This document shows positions 14,379 through 23,074 of a DNA stretch of 64,000 nucleotides, piece after piece. Position numbers and translations under genes: made by a program. The notes beneath the pieces are model-generated. The model did no database searches. It worked only from the letters and a program-made list of their open reading frames with translations, and was not told where the DNA came from. Positions within the stretch are counted from its first letter, which is position 1. Every line of letters starts with the position of its first letter. The DNA comes from Candidatus Nanopelagicaceae bacterium (GTDB taxonomy: Bacteria > Actinomycetota > Actinomycetes > Nanopelagicales > Nanopelagicaceae): assembly GCA_018883345.1 (NCBI GenBank), contig VEQG01000004.1, positions 1 through 64,000 of the forward strand, read 5' to 3'.

Positions 14379-15266
14379 ATGGAGCTTCTCGAGAATTCTG
14401 CTAAAGAGCAGGAAAAGAGCGAGAATTCGGGTTTTGCGGTACACCTGGATAACTTCGACGGACCATTTGATCTCTTACTTCAGCTGATTTCACGTCACAA
14501 GTTGGATGTAACTGAGGTAGCACTTTCAATAGTTACAGATGAATTTATCGGTTACATCAGAAAGTTAGAGGAGAGCGGTGAAGGCTGGCAATTAGATCAA
14601 GCAACCGAGTTTTTGGTCATCGCAGCAACACTTCTTGATTTAAAGGCGGCAAAATTACTACCTCAAGGTGAGGTTGAGGATGAGGCTGATCTGGCGCTAC
14701 TTGAAGCTCGCGATCTGCTCTTTGCGCGTTTACTTCAATATCGCGCATTTAAAGAGATTGCGGCAACTTTTGCTGAGCGCATTGCGATGGCAGAGAAGTG
14801 TTTCCCTCGAACCACTGCGCTAGAGGCGCAGTTTGCAACGCTATTGCCTGAGGTGCTAATTGGAGTTGGACCTGAGCGCTTTGCCGTTATTGCTGATCGG
14901 GTGCTCTTTCCAAAGGCGCCGCCAGTGGTTTCTGTTGAGCACATCCATCGCCCTTTAATTAATGTTGCTGAACAGACCAAGTTTGTGGCAGCAGCACTTC
15001 GACTGGCTAAGTCACTCTCATTTAGAGCGCTTATTCATGATGCCGAAGAGCCGATGGTTGTGGTGGCCCGCTTCCTGGCTCTGCTTGATCTCTACCGTTC
15101 GGGAGCGCTCAGATTTGAACAGTTGGAGGCCTTTACCGACTTACAGATCAGTTGGGTAGGGCCAGCAGATGGGGAGATTGCCGTCTCTGAAGAGTTCGAT
15201 ATCCCCGTAGTTTTAGAAAACGACAACGACGCTATTGCTCAGGGTAAGGATGGCAATGATGAATGA
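14379..15266 (+). CDS. scpA: Segregation and condensation protein ScpA
   Basis: 295 residues from ATG 14379; a GTG at 14331 would add 16 hydrophobic residues untypical of the family. Kleisin subunit that bridges the SMC ATPase heads. Key region: FAVHLDNFDGPFDLLLQLISRHKLDVTEVALSIVTDEFIGYI, the ScpA N-terminal signature. The C-terminal winged-helix segment includes VVVARFLALLDLYRSGALRFEQ. It overlaps scpB by about 10 nt and is divergent from the ParA pair. Confidence 0.93.
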   Translation: MELLENSAKEQEKSENSGFAVHLDNFDGPFDLLLQLISRHKLDVTEVALSIVTDEFIGYIRKLEESGEGWQLDQATEFLVIAATLLDLKAAKLLPQGEVEDEADLALLEARDLLFARLLQYRAFKEIAATFAERIAMAEKCFPRTTALEAQFATLLPEVLIGVGPERFAVIADRVLFPKAPPVVSVEHIHRPLINVAEQTKFVAAALRLAKSLSFRALIHDAEEPMVVVARFLALLDLYRSGALRFEQLEAFTDLQISWVGPADGEIAVSEEFDIPVVLENDNDAIAQGKDGNDE

Positions 15267-15804
15267 ACTGCACCGTTCGATCGAAGCGATACTAATGGTG
15301 GTCGACGAACCGGTTACGGAGACAACCTTGGCGACCATCCTGGAACAGCCAGTCGAGGAGATCGAGCGCGCCATCACTGAATTAGTTCTCACCTTTGAAG
15401 GTCGTGGTTTTGAACTTAAGAAGATTAATGGCGGATGGCGCTTCTATAGCCACCCAGATCAATCAAGCGTTGTTGAGCGCTTTGTACTCGATGGCCAACA
15501 GAATCGTCTGACTCAAGCTGCACTTGAGACTTTGGCGGTGATTGCCTACCGTCAGCCAATCTCGAGAGCTAGGGTCTCTGCAATCCGAGGGGTAAATGTG
15601 GAGGCAGTAATGAAGACCCTGGTTAATCGCGGATTGGTCGAAGAATCAGGTTTGGAGCACGAATCTGGAGCAATTCTCTACAAGACCACTAGCTACTTCC
15701 TGGAGCGCCTTGGGGTGAATTCAATTGAGGATCTGCCAGCTTTGGCGCCTTATCTACCGGATTTAGCTGCGCTAGATGAGGTTTTAGATTCGCTAACTGA
15801 CTAG
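15256..15804 (+). CDS. scpB: Segregation and condensation protein ScpB
   Basis: 182 residues from ATG 15256; ATGs at 15250 and 15259 are alternatives, with AGGGTAAGG at 15242-15249 best serving 15256/15259. Winged-helix dimer that binds ScpA in the condensin complex. Family features: LHRSIEAILMVVDEPVTE at the start and the block LTQAALETLAVIAYRQPISRARVSAIRGVN. It overlaps scpA and precedes rluB, the usual actinobacterial order. Confidence 0.94.
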   Translation: MMNELHRSIEAILMVVDEPVTETTLATILEQPVEEIERAITELVLTFEGRGFELKKINGGWRFYSHPDQSSVVERFVLDGQQNRLTQAALETLAVIAYRQPISRARVSAIRGVNVEAVMKTLVNRGLVEESGLEHESGAILYKTTSYFLERLGVNSIEDLPALAPYLPDLAALDEVLDSLTD

Positions 15805-15927
15805 CTAGTTTGCTGGCTAACTGCCTAGCTCATTGACTGGCGATTAGTTCAAGAAGCATCCTTGCGGTAAAATTGACCTTCTTCTGGAGATCTCTCCAGA
15901 TGTTCGAAAGATGGGAATCTTGCGGTC

Positions 15928-16635
15928 ATGTCAATTCGCTTAAATAAATATATTGCCGATGCAGGCGTAACTAGTCGTCGTGGTGCCGATTCTTTGATTG
16001 AAGCCGGCCGAGTTAAGGTAAACGGCAGGAGAATCACCGAATTAGGCTATAAAGTTGATGAAAAGTCTAAAGTAGAAGTTGATGGTGAGACAATATCTAC
16101 ATCATCTTCTAAAACTTATTTAGCACTTTATAAACCAAGAGGCGTTTTATCAACAATGTTCGACCCAGATGGTCGCCCATCTTTAGCTGAATTGGTTGAC
16201 TTTCGTAAAGAACGACTTTTTCATGTTGGCCGCCTAGATAAGGACTCAGAAGGTCTAATTCTCTTGACTAATGATGGAGATGTGACCTTTAGGGCCACCC
16301 ATCCGAGTTACGGACTTGAGAAGACCTACTTGGTCAATTACGAGGGTGAGCTACCTAGAGATGCTAAATCAATCCTGACTAAGGGAGTCGAATTGGAGGA
16401 TGGGATCGCCCGCGTAACTGGATGTAAAGAGCTGCCAAATAATTGGGTGGAATTAAAAATCCATGAAGGTAGATATCACATAATCAGACGCCTCATGGAT
16501 GCCATTGGGGTGGATGTTCTCCGTTTGGTTCGAAGTCAGTTTGGACCGATTCTCTTGGGAGATTTGAAAGAGGGGCGCTGGCGAGATCTAAATGACGTTG
16601 AAGTGGCTAATTTACATAAGGCTTTAGCGCTTTGA
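15928..16635 (+). CDS. rluB: 23S rRNA pseudouridine synthase RluB-type
   Basis: 235 residues. S4 domain at 1-50 (RLNKYIADAGVTSRRGADSLIEAGRVKVNG), then the RsuA/RluB/RluE catalytic domain with the catalytic Asp in GRLDKDSEGLILLTNDG and the YHIIRRLMDAIG block. In E. coli RluB modifies U2605 of 23S rRNA; assignment among RsuA/RluB/RluE is by closest motif and scpAB context. The ~120-nt gap from scpB holds a small CTGGAGA/TCTCCAG dyad and Tdk-like CTAACTG/CTAGCT repetition but no clear terminator. Confidence 0.92.
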   Translation: MSIRLNKYIADAGVTSRRGADSLIEAGRVKVNGRRITELGYKVDEKSKVEVDGETISTSSSKTYLALYKPRGVLSTMFDPDGRPSLAELVDFRKERLFHVGRLDKDSEGLILLTNDGDVTFRATHPSYGLEKTYLVNYEGELPRDAKSILTKGVELEDGIARVTGCKELPNNWVELKIHEGRYHIIRRLMDAIGVDVLRLVRSQFGPILLGDLKEGRWRDLNDVEVANLHKALAL

Positions 16636-16898
16636 ACGTAAAACGGTTTATCGATTCTTTACGAATAACGGTATATCGATAAAAGGTTATTTACCGATTC
16701 AGAAAAGTTATATATCGACATTATAACGCTCAGAATAGGGCCAGAATACTGATTTATCGATATTTACGAAAATCGATTTCGCGAAGGATTAGCGATCCGT
16801 AACACCAGGTATTTTAGATTTGTCGATAAAGCAAGAAGTCGGAATAACGCTAAAAGTAAATCCAACGAATTACAGGAAAGGAAAGGTAAACTCTCGAC
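16636..16898 (+). promoter_or_regulatory. AT-rich intergenic region with repeated ATCGAT-type elements before aroH
   Basis: 263 nt, one of the longest gene-free stretches apart from the rrn spacer. Elements: TTTATCGATT (16647-16656), TATATCGATAAAA (16672-16684), TTACCGATT (16691-16699), TATATCGAC (16711-16719), TTTATCGATATTT (16753-16765), AATCGATTT (16771-16779), GTCGATAAA (16822-16830). The palindromic core ATCGAT with flanking A/T recurs at roughly 20-40-nt steps. No ORF or RNA gene is seen. An operator array or a structured leader for the aroH-tyrA operon is possible; the function is unknown. Confidence 0.6.
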
Positions 16899-17252
16899 AT
16901 GAACTTGAGAGCTATTAGAGGGGCGATTCAAGTAGAGGCGAACACCCCTGAGGAGATCGCCTCCGGTGTCAAAGAGCTATTGCCTGCCATTTTGCAGGCC
17001 AACCATCTAACTACCGACGAAGTCATCTCAGTAATACTCACTTGTACACCAGATCTAAATGCCGCATTTCCCGCTGCCTTTGCCCGAGAGATTGGCTTTG
17101 GCGCCGTGCCACTTTTATGTGCGGTGGAGATGGATGTTCCAGGTTCATTGCCACTAGTAATACGTGTAATGCTGCATGCCGAGTTAAAAGCGGCCGCCAA
17201 CCATGTTTATTTACGAGGCGCCACCTCGCTTCGTAAAGACTTGGCGCAATAA
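16899..17252 (+). CDS. aroH: Monofunctional chorismate mutase, AroH type
   Basis: 117 residues, trimeric AroH-class fold. Converts chorismate to prephenate. It aligns by eye with B. subtilis AroH: R7 (RAIRGA), R63 (AREIG), C74/E77 (CAVEMDV) and R89 (VIRVML), the chorismate-binding set, plus NHVYLRGATSLRKDL at the end. A purine-rich ribosome-binding site AGGAAAGGAAAGG lies just upstream. tyrA follows after ~20 nt, so chorismate to prephenate to 4-hydroxyphenylpyruvate is encoded consecutively. Confidence 0.94.
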   Translation: MNLRAIRGAIQVEANTPEEIASGVKELLPAILQANHLTTDEVISVILTCTPDLNAAFPAAFAREIGFGAVPLLCAVEMDVPGSLPLVIRVMLHAELKAAANHVYLRGATSLRKDLAQ

Positions 17253-17273
17253 TGCTGCAAGGTCATATGTGAT

Positions 17274-18317
17274 TTGATGAAAATTGTTGTTATTGGAGCC
17301 GGTTTAATCGGAACCTCTATTGCCTTAGGTGCAAAACGCGCTGGGGCAGAGGTTCAACTCTTTGATGAGGATGGACGCGCACAGAACTTAGCCAACGATC
17401 TAGTCGAATCAGTTGAAATTGCTGATCCAACAATTGTCGTAATTGCAACTCCGACAAGTGCCTTGGTGGGCGCTATTAATCGATATAAAAATCTATATCC
17501 AAAGTCGACGTTTATAGATATTGGTAGCACTAAAACTAAAGTTCAAGTAGAAGTACAAACCGATAAGGAGCTATCGGCACGATTCTGTCCCACACATCCG
17601 ATGGCTGGTAGAGAGCTCGACGGGGCAGAGGCGGCGCAATCAGATCTCTTCGTTGGAAAGAGTTGGATTATTACTCCACTTGCCGAAACTTCCGGAGAAT
17701 CAATTGCGCTAGTCAAAGAGTTGATTGAAAAATTAGGAGCTCGGGTAATTGCAATGAGCCCCGAAGATCATGATGCCGCGGTAGCTTCGATAAGCCACCT
17801 TCCGCAGATAATCTCGTCTTTATTAGCTGCACAACTAGAGGGTAAGAGCCCTGAATTTCTTGCGCTAGCTGGCTCTGGGGTAATGGATACCACGCGGATT
17901 GCCGGTTCTAATCCCGATCTTTGGCGGGAGATTCTTAATTTAAATCGAAACGCAATCGAACCCCTCTTGAAAGATTTCCAAAAAGATTTATCGACATTAA
18001 TCGAGAACTACGACGTCGAAAGCGTTCTGCAACGTGGCCGTAAAGGTCGTCACCTTTTGCCTGGAAAGCATAGAAGCGCTTCTCGCAATTACACCTATCT
18101 GCCGGTAGTGCTCGAAGATAAGCCAAATCAGTTGGCTCGGTTATTTGATGAATGTGCAAAAGCCAATGTAAACGTGGAAGATATAACTATTGAACATTCA
18201 CCAGAGCAAGAGACAGGTCTAGTTTTGCTAGCTTTAAGCGCACCAAATGCAGAGTTGCTACAGAAACATTTAGCAACTTCAGGTTGGCGCGTGCATCCTC
18301 CAAGATCGGAGAAGTAA
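17274..18317 (+). CDS. tyrA: Prephenate dehydrogenase with ACT domain
   Basis: 347 residues if begun at TTG 17274; ATG 17277 is the immediate alternative and has the same AAGG at 17259-17262. N-terminal Rossmann motif VVIGAGLIGTSIALGAKRAG, then FCPTHPMAGRELDGAEAA, the catalytic His region of TyrA, and SHLPQIISSLLA. The C-terminal ~75 residues (TYLPVVLEDKPNQLARLFDECAKANVNVEDI...) are an ACT domain, probably for tyrosine feedback. It ends one base before the cmk-der start. NAD-dependent oxidative decarboxylation of prephenate in tyrosine synthesis. Confidence 0.94.
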   Translation: MMKIVVIGAGLIGTSIALGAKRAGAEVQLFDEDGRAQNLANDLVESVEIADPTIVVIATPTSALVGAINRYKNLYPKSTFIDIGSTKTKVQVEVQTDKELSARFCPTHPMAGRELDGAEAAQSDLFVGKSWIITPLAETSGESIALVKELIEKLGARVIAMSPEDHDAAVASISHLPQIISSLLAAQLEGKSPEFLALAGSGVMDTTRIAGSNPDLWREILNLNRNAIEPLLKDFQKDLSTLIENYDVESVLQRGRKGRHLLPGKHRSASRNYTYLPVVLEDKPNQLARLFDECAKANVNVEDITIEHSPEQETGLVLLALSAPNAELLQKHLATSGWRVHPPRSEK

Positions 18318-20270
18318 ATGCCGATCATTGTTGCAATGGATGGCCCGAGCGGAGCAGGCAAATCTAGTTCGTCTAAAGCTTTAGCAAAAAGAGCAAATTG
18401 GGCTTATTTGGATACCGGTGCGTTGTATCGCGGCGCAACCTGGCTAGCATTAAATAAGAAAATTACTGATCAAGCCGAATTGGTTTTAGCACTTCGAGAG
18501 GAGAAGTTATCTTTTAATGCTGATCCAAATAAGCCAAATTTAAAGTGTGGCAAAGTTGATATTACTGATGCGATAAGAAGTGAAGAGATAACTTCTAACG
18601 TATCAACTTTCGCGGCCATGCCAGAAGTTCGGGCTGAATTGTTGACTCTGCAAAGAAAAATAATTGATGAAGCAGAACGTGGAATTGTTGTAGAAGGACG
18701 CGACATTGGCACAGTAGTTGCTCCTCAAGCTCAATTAAAGGTTTATCTAACTGCAGATTTAGAGGCGCGCGCTAAACGTCGTGAAGCAGAGTTAAATACC
18801 GAAAAAGATTTAACTTCATCTTTAGCCATCAGAGATGAGAAAGATTCAACTAGAACAACCTCTCCACTCGAGAAGGCGATTGATGCAGTTGAAGTTGATT
18901 CGACTGAAATTAATTTAGAAGAGACAGTGGAGTTGATTTGGGAGCTTTTAAAGGAACGACAATTACTCGGCTTACCAATAGTGGCTATTCTTGGTAGACC
19001 AAACGTTGGAAAATCGACTTTAATTAATCGTTTTCTTGGTAGACGCGAAGCGATAGTCGAAGACGTTCCTGGTGTCACCAGAGATCGAGTCCGATATGAG
19101 TGCGAATGGAATTCTAGAGAATTTATATTGATGGATACCGGAGGATGGGAATCACATCCGGATGGAATTTCTATTGGAGTAAGTGCTGGCGCAGAGATTG
19201 CAATTCAAGAAGCCGATGTCATTTTGTTTGTGGTAGATGCTCAGGTAGGTGCGCAAACTGAAGATGAAGCGATGGTTGATGCGCTTCGCAAATCCAAGAA
19301 GAAGATTTTCTTAGTTGCAAATAAAGTTGATTCTCCAAAGGAAGAAGCTGATGCTCATTCATTATGGAACTTGGGTCTTGGTGAGCCGCACTTTGTGACT
19401 GCCTTGCACGGAAAGGGCAGTGCGGACTTACTTGATCTAGTTGTTTCATCATTACCAGAAGTTGGCAGTGCGATAGTTAAAGATAATCATCGCAAGGTCG
19501 CTTTAATTGGTAGACCAAACGTTGGTAAATCAAGTTTGTTAAATGCAATTGCGGGCGAGCAGTTGTCTTTAGTTGATGATAAAGCGGGAACTACACGTGA
19601 TCCAGTGGATTCTTTAATTGAATTCGGTGGATCTACTTGGCGCTTTGTCGACACCGCAGGAATAAAGAAGCGCGCTAATCAAGCAAGCGGTAGCGATTAC
19701 TACTCAATTTTAAGAACTCAAGTTGCGCTAGAAAGAGCTGAAGTAGTTGCGCTAGTGCTCGATGCATCTGAGCCCATGACCGAGCAAGATTTGAAAATCA
19801 TCAGCATGGTAGAAGATGCAGGCAAAGCTTTGGTATTAGTAATGAATAAGTGGGATCTCGTTGATGAAGATCGCCGTATCACATTGGACAAGGAACTTGA
19901 TCGCCACTTAACACATATAACTTGGGCGCAACGAGTTAACGTTGCCGCAAAAACAGGCTGGCATCGAGATCGCTTAGCGCCAGCGCTGCGAACCGCTCTT
20001 GCATCATGGGAAACCCGCGTTCCAACTGGAAAATTAAATTCCTTCCTTGGTGCGTTAATTGGTGCCACGCCACCTCCGGTTCGCGGCGGAAAGCAACCAA
20101 AGGTTTATTACGCCACCCAAGCTGGCATCGCACCGCCGAAGTTTGTGGTCTTTACAAACGATTGGATCGAACCACCATATAGACGCTTCATTGAGCGAAA
20201 GCTTCGAGAAGAGTTTGGCTTTGAAGGCAGCCCAGTTCAAGTTTCGGTAAAGGTAAGAGAGCGCGATTGA
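18318..20270 (+). CDS. cmk-der: Cytidylate kinase fused to ribosome-assembly GTPase Der
   Basis: 650 residues, two enzymes in one chain. Residues 1-~215: (d)CMP kinase, P-loop GPSGAGKS at 9-16, GALYRGATW, and EGRDIGTVV at ~126-134. Residues ~219-650: Der (EngA) with two GTPase domains, each with GRPNVGKS (226-233 and 398-405), DTGGW and DTAGI switch II motifs, NKVD and NKWD, and a C-terminal KH-like domain ending [11 protein letters not shown]. There is no stop or frame change at the junction. In many bacteria the genes are adjacent; fused versions are known from other actinobacteria such as Bifidobacterium. pgsA overlaps its stop by one base. Confidence 0.95.
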   Translation: MPIIVAMDGPSGAGKSSSSKALAKRANWAYLDTGALYRGATWLALNKKITDQAELVLALREEKLSFNADPNKPNLKCGKVDITDAIRSEEITSNVSTFAAMPEVRAELLTLQRKIIDEAERGIVVEGRDIGTVVAPQAQLKVYLTADLEARAKRREAELNTEKDLTSSLAIRDEKDSTRTTSPLEKAIDAVEVDSTEINLEETVELIWELLKERQLLGLPIVAILGRPNVGKSTLINRFLGRREAIVEDVPGVTRDRVRYECEWNSREFILMDTGGWESHPDGISIGVSAGAEIAIQEADVILFVVDAQVGAQTEDEAMVDALRKSKKKIFLVANKVDSPKEEADAHSLWNLGLGEPHFVTALHGKGSADLLDLVVSSLPEVGSAIVKDNHRKVALIGRPNVGKSSLLNAIAGEQLSLVDDKAGTTRDPVDSLIEFGGSTWRFVDTAGIKKRANQASGSDYYSILRTQVALERAEVVALVLDASEPMTEQDLKIISMVEDAGKALVLVMNKWDLVDEDRRITLDKELDRHLTHITWAQRVNVAAKTGWHRDRLAPALRTALASWETRVPTGKLNSFLGALIGATPPPVRGGKQPKVYYATQAGIAPPKFVVFTNDWIEPPYRRFIERKLREEFGFEGSPVQVSVKVRERD

Positions 20271-20833
20271 TGTTTACGATTCCGAACCTCCTCTCGATGC
20301 TTCGTGGCGCATTAATTCCGGTATTCCTTATTTTGGCAGGCGATGGTCGCGACGCCTTGGCGCTACTGGTGCTAGCCATAGCTAGTTTGACGGATTACTT
20401 TGATGGGAAAGTAGCTAGATGGCTACATCAAGAATCTGCATTAGGTGCAATTCTCGACCCACTTTTTGATCGTTTTTATATCGCCGCATCTCTATACGTG
20501 CTTTGGGATCGCCAAATTTTCCCCACTTGGTTAGTTCTGGTACTGATCATTCGAGATGCCCTTTTGCTGTTGGTCAATCTGCAACTGAAACGTAAGAAGT
20601 TACCGCTCTTGGTAGTTAATTACATTGGAAAGGCTGCGACCTTTAATCTGCTCTATGCCTTCCCGTTGCTCTTTCTCTCACAGAGCGAAGGTTGGCTTGG
20701 CACGCTTGGGTACCTCTTCGGGTGGGCATTTAGCGTATGGGGAATTGCGCTCTACCTAATTACCGGAATTTGGTACTTTCTATCTGGCTGGAAAAGTATT
20801 AGATTTCCCAACGCATTAATCGTCAAAGATTAA
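20270..20833 (+). CDS. CDP-alcohol phosphatidyltransferase (PgsA-like)
   Basis: 187 residues, start ATG at 20270 inside the preceding stop (TGATG); a TTG just upstream is unlikely. Integral membrane enzyme with about five or six hydrophobic segments. The full CDP-alcohol signature D-x2-D-G-x2-A-R-x8-G-x3-D-x3-D is present (DYFDGKVARW...GAILDPLFDR). It transfers a phosphatidyl group from CDP-diacylglycerol to an alcohol; whether glycerol-phosphate or inositol-phosphate cannot be told from sequence alone. Its stop codon is the first triplet of a 10-nt repeat run. Confidence 0.87.
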   Translation: MFTIPNLLSMLRGALIPVFLILAGDGRDALALLVLAIASLTDYFDGKVARWLHQESALGAILDPLFDRFYIAASLYVLWDRQIFPTWLVLVLIIRDALLLLVNLQLKRKKLPLLVVNYIGKAATFNLLYAFPLLFLSQSEGWLGTLGYLFGWAFSVWGIALYLITGIWYFLSGWKSIRFPNALIVKD

Positions 20834-20880
20834 GAGAAGCTAAGACAAGCTAAGACAAGCTAAGAGCAGTTAACAGAAAC
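20831..20880 (+). repeat. Five decaying 10-nt tandem repeats starting at a stop codon
   Basis: TAAGAGAAGC (20831), TAAGACAAGC (20841), TAAGACAAGC (20851), TAAGAGCAGT (20861), TAACAGAAAC (20871). The first TAA is the pgsA stop; every unit starts with TAA, so all three frames are closed. It runs directly into the gcvH ribosome-binding site AAGGAG at 20881. Confidence 0.93.
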
Positions 20881-20893
20881 AAGGAGCGCCAAA

Positions 20894-21271
20894 GTGTCAA
20901 ATGTGCCAGGAAATCTTCAGTACTCAAAGGATCACGAGTGGGTAGAAGGCCTAGGTGGCAATCGATACAAAATTGGCATTACTGATTATGCGCAAGGCGC
21001 TCTCGGAGATATCGTCTATGTGCAATTACCAAAAGTAGGCGAATCAGTTTCTGAAGGCGCAGTTTGTGGTGAGATTGAATCAACCAAGAGCGTTTCAGAA
21101 TTATTTTCACCGGTAACCGGAACTGTTGTTGCAATTAATGAGCAATTAGATTCCGCGCCAGAGACTTTAAATTCTGATCCATACGGTGCTGGCTGGATTG
21201 CTGAGATTGAAGTCTCAACACCTTCGACTTCATTGATGGATGCTGCCGGTTACACCGCTCTAATCGGTTAA
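20894..21271 (+). CDS. gcvH: Glycine cleavage system H protein
   Basis: 125 residues, GTG start with AAGGAG at 20881-20886. Carries the methylamine intermediate of glycine cleavage on a lipoyl group; the lipoylated Lys is K65 in EIESTKSVSEL. The fold landmarks YSKDHEWVE, GITDYAQGALGDIVYVQLP and DPYGAGWIAEIE are all present. gcvP lies 2.5 kb downstream with four regulatory or unknown genes between, the same order as in M. tuberculosis. gcvT is not in the window. No glycine riboswitch-like leader is visible. Confidence 0.95.
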   Translation: MSNVPGNLQYSKDHEWVEGLGGNRYKIGITDYAQGALGDIVYVQLPKVGESVSEGAVCGEIESTKSVSELFSPVTGTVVAINEQLDSAPETLNSDPYGAGWIAEIEVSTPSTSLMDAAGYTALIG

Positions 21272-21280
21272 AACCTCCAC

Positions 21281-21310
21281 TTGACGGTAACCCCCGTAAC
21301 TCGTTAAGTT
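21281..21310 (+). promoter_or_regulatory. Putative promoter of the garA gene
   Basis: TTGACG at 21281-21286 and TAAGTT at 21305-21310 (fits TANNNT) with an 18-nt spacer, in the 84-nt gap between gcvH and garA. An AAGGGG ribosome-binding site follows nearer the ATG. Predicted from pattern only. Confidence 0.45.
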
Positions 21311-21355
21311 CGCCCTCAAGGTTTAGTTAACGTAAATAGCTAAAAGGGGTGAGAA

Positions 21356-21814
21356 ATGCCAGAGATTGAGTATGAGGTCACCTCTACTATCAATCTTGGA
21401 TTGCGTTCAGTTGATTCTGAAGATGCGCTAGAACAGCTCACTTCTGAAGAGCGAAACGTTATTTCCCAATTAAACCCAGAATCTGCGATGTTAATTATTC
21501 ATCGCGGTCCAAATCGAGGCGAACGCTTTCTTCTAGATTCCCCAGAATCATCTATTGGCCGTTCTGGCGATAATGAAGTTGTTCTAGATGATGTGACTGT
21601 ATCTCGCAAGCATGCAAATATCCGAAGAGCTGGAGAGCGCTTCGAATTGATTGATCTCGGAAGTCTTAATGGAACTTACGTTAACAATAATTCGATTGCG
21701 CGAGCTACTTTAACAAGTGGCGATGAAATTCAATTCGGTAAATTTCACATGCTCTTTGTACAAAATCTTAATAATCAAAATAATTCAAACAATTCAAACA
21801 GTTCCAAGAAGTAA
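21356..21814 (+). CDS. garA: FHA-domain regulator GarA (OdhI-like)
   Basis: 152 residues. In actinobacteria GarA/OdhI binds and controls 2-oxoglutarate dehydrogenase, glutamate dehydrogenase and glutamate synthase, and is switched off when Ser/Thr kinases phosphorylate a Thr in its N-terminal ETTS-type motif. Here the equivalent is EVTSTIN with T9/T11. FHA core residues: R69 (SIGRSGD), S83/R84/H86 (VSRKHA) and N105 (SLNGTYVN). The last ~16 residues are an Asn/Ser tract followed by Lys. Position after gcvH matches Rv1827. Confidence 0.92.
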   Translation: MPEIEYEVTSTINLGLRSVDSEDALEQLTSEERNVISQLNPESAMLIIHRGPNRGERFLLDSPESSIGRSGDNEVVLDDVTVSRKHANIRRAGERFELIDLGSLNGTYVNNNSIARATLTSGDEIQFGKFHMLFVQNLNNQNNSNNSNSSKK

Positions 21815-21843
21815 TCAGCGTTAGCAGAAATAGGAAAGATTAA

Positions 21844-22560
21844 ATGTCAGTTCCAGCACGTGCATACTTAAGTATCGGGGAAGTACTAGGTCGTCTTCGC
21901 GGAGAGTTTCCTGATGTGACTATTTCGAAGATTCGCTTCCTAGAATCTGAAGGTCTTATCGAACCTCAGCGAACCCCATCTGGCTATCGTAAATTCACGG
22001 CAACCGATTTAGATCGTCTCCGTTATGTTCTGCTTGCGCAACGTGATCAATATTTACCTCTGAAAGTCATTAAAGATAATTTGGAAGCCATGGATCGTGG
22101 CTTAACACCAGGTAATGGAAATACCGCGCCAGCGCCAAGACTTGGCGTAATTTCTACTGATTCAGATATTAGCGCAGCATCGTTTGCTGAGAGTTCTGAA
22201 CTTCGTTTATCTAGAGAAGAGCTTTTAAAGGCATCCGGCCTGAAAGATGAGCAGCTAGTTGAAATCGAAAGTTATGGTCTCATCACTTTGGTTGGTCGTT
22301 ACTACGATGGTGATGCACTCGCGGTGGCTAAAGTTGTTACTGAGTTAGCATCCTTTGGTATTGAAGCACGTCATCTACGTTCATTTAAGTCAGCTTCAGA
22401 TCGCGAGATAGGTTTGATCGAACAAGTCATCACACCATTAACAAGACAAAAAAGCATCGAAGCGAAGGCGCGCGCAGAAGAGGTACAACGCGAATTGGCA
22501 TCGCTCTCGGTTAAGTTGCATGCATCATTGGTGCGTTCTGGCTTAAACAGATTACGTTAA
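21844..22560 (+). CDS. ftsR: MerR-family regulator FtsR (Rv1828-type)
   Basis: 238 residues. The N-terminal MerR winged helix (YLSIGEVLGRLRGEFPDVTISKIRFLESEGLIEPQRTPSGYRKF) is followed by a wing and helix (LRYVLLAQRDQYLPLKVIKDNLEAMDRG), then a second alpha-helical effector domain. FtsR activates ftsZ transcription in Corynebacterium; the name here rests on family and synteny. AGGAAAG precedes the ATG. It sits between garA and the BFN gene as in M. tuberculosis. Confidence 0.85.
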   Translation: MSVPARAYLSIGEVLGRLRGEFPDVTISKIRFLESEGLIEPQRTPSGYRKFTATDLDRLRYVLLAQRDQYLPLKVIKDNLEAMDRGLTPGNGNTAPAPRLGVISTDSDISAASFAESSELRLSREELLKASGLKDEQLVEIESYGLITLVGRYYDGDALAVAKVVTELASFGIEARHLRSFKSASDREIGLIEQVITPLTRQKSIEAKARAEEVQRELASLSVKLHASLVRSGLNRLR

Positions 22561-22572
22561 TCGAAGTTCATT

Positions 22573-23046
22573 ATGATTCCGGTAGAGGTGGTGGGCGTTC
22601 GAATCGAGATGCCTTCAAATCAACCGATTGTGTTATTAAAGGAAATCTCTGGAAGCCGCTATTTACCTATTTGGGTAGGCACCGCAGAAGCGACCGCAAT
22701 TGCATTTAGCCAACAGGGAATGGTTCCGCAGCGTCCGCTAACCCATGACTTATTGGTAAATATTTTGGAGAATCAGAAGATCAAATTACGTTCAGTCCAC
22801 CTCACAGAGTTAAGAGATGGCGTTTTCTACTCAGATTTAATCTTGGTCAATGAATCTGGTGGCGAAGAGAAGATCTCTTCAAGACCTTCTGATGCGTTGG
22901 CCCTGGCAGTCAGAGTCGATGCGCCAATTTTGGCCCGTACCGAGCTATTTGATGAGGCGGGAATCTCGATTCCAGAGCAGGGCGAAGATGAGATTGAGAA
23001 ATTTAAAGAGTTCTTAGACGAGATTTCGCCCGAAGATTTTGCCTAA
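22573..23046 (+). CDS. Bifunctional nuclease (BFN/DUF151) domain protein
   Basis: 157 residues, the Rv1829-type. It starts MIPVEVVGVRIEMPSNQPIVLLKE and has the DUF151 blocks LPIWVGTAEATAIAF, RPLTHDLL and SSRPSDALALAVRVDAPI. Plant and Thermotoga members have been linked to nuclease activity, but the role in actinobacteria is unknown. The C-terminal ~25 residues are acidic. It starts 12 nt after ftsR and is followed by a 109-nt gap containing a possible operator. Confidence 0.88.
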   Translation: MIPVEVVGVRIEMPSNQPIVLLKEISGSRYLPIWVGTAEATAIAFSQQGMVPQRPLTHDLLVNILENQKIKLRSVHLTELRDGVFYSDLILVNESGGEEKISSRPSDALALAVRVDAPILARTELFDEAGISIPEQGEDEIEKFKEFLDEISPEDFA

Positions 23047-23055
23047 TATGTACAA

Positions 23056-23074
23056 CTCTAAACCTAAAGTAGAG
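23056..23074 (+). promoter_or_regulatory. Possible MerR-type operator before the ResR-like gene
   Basis: CTCTA (23056-23060) and TAGAG (23070-23074) flank a 9-nt spacer. MerR proteins bind dyads of about this size inside promoters, and the next gene encodes one. Autoregulation is inferred; no -35/-10 pair was fixed. Confidence 0.35.

Noticed and set aside
12960-14380. Integrated element or plasmid remnant suggested by xerD next to parA
   Set aside because: xerD-parA-scpA-scpB is standard actinobacterial chromosomal order, with no att repeats, tRNA target or foreign composition.
15880-15902. CTGGAGA/TCTCCAG dyad before rluB as a terminator
   Set aside because: Only 7-nt arms with a 2-nt centre and no T-run; not convincing as a terminator or operator.
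20834-20893. Glycine riboswitch upstream of gcvH or gcvP
   Set aside because: The gaps (60 nt before gcvH, 83 nt before gcvP) are too short and lack the paired glycine-aptamer core; the former is filled by tandem repeats.
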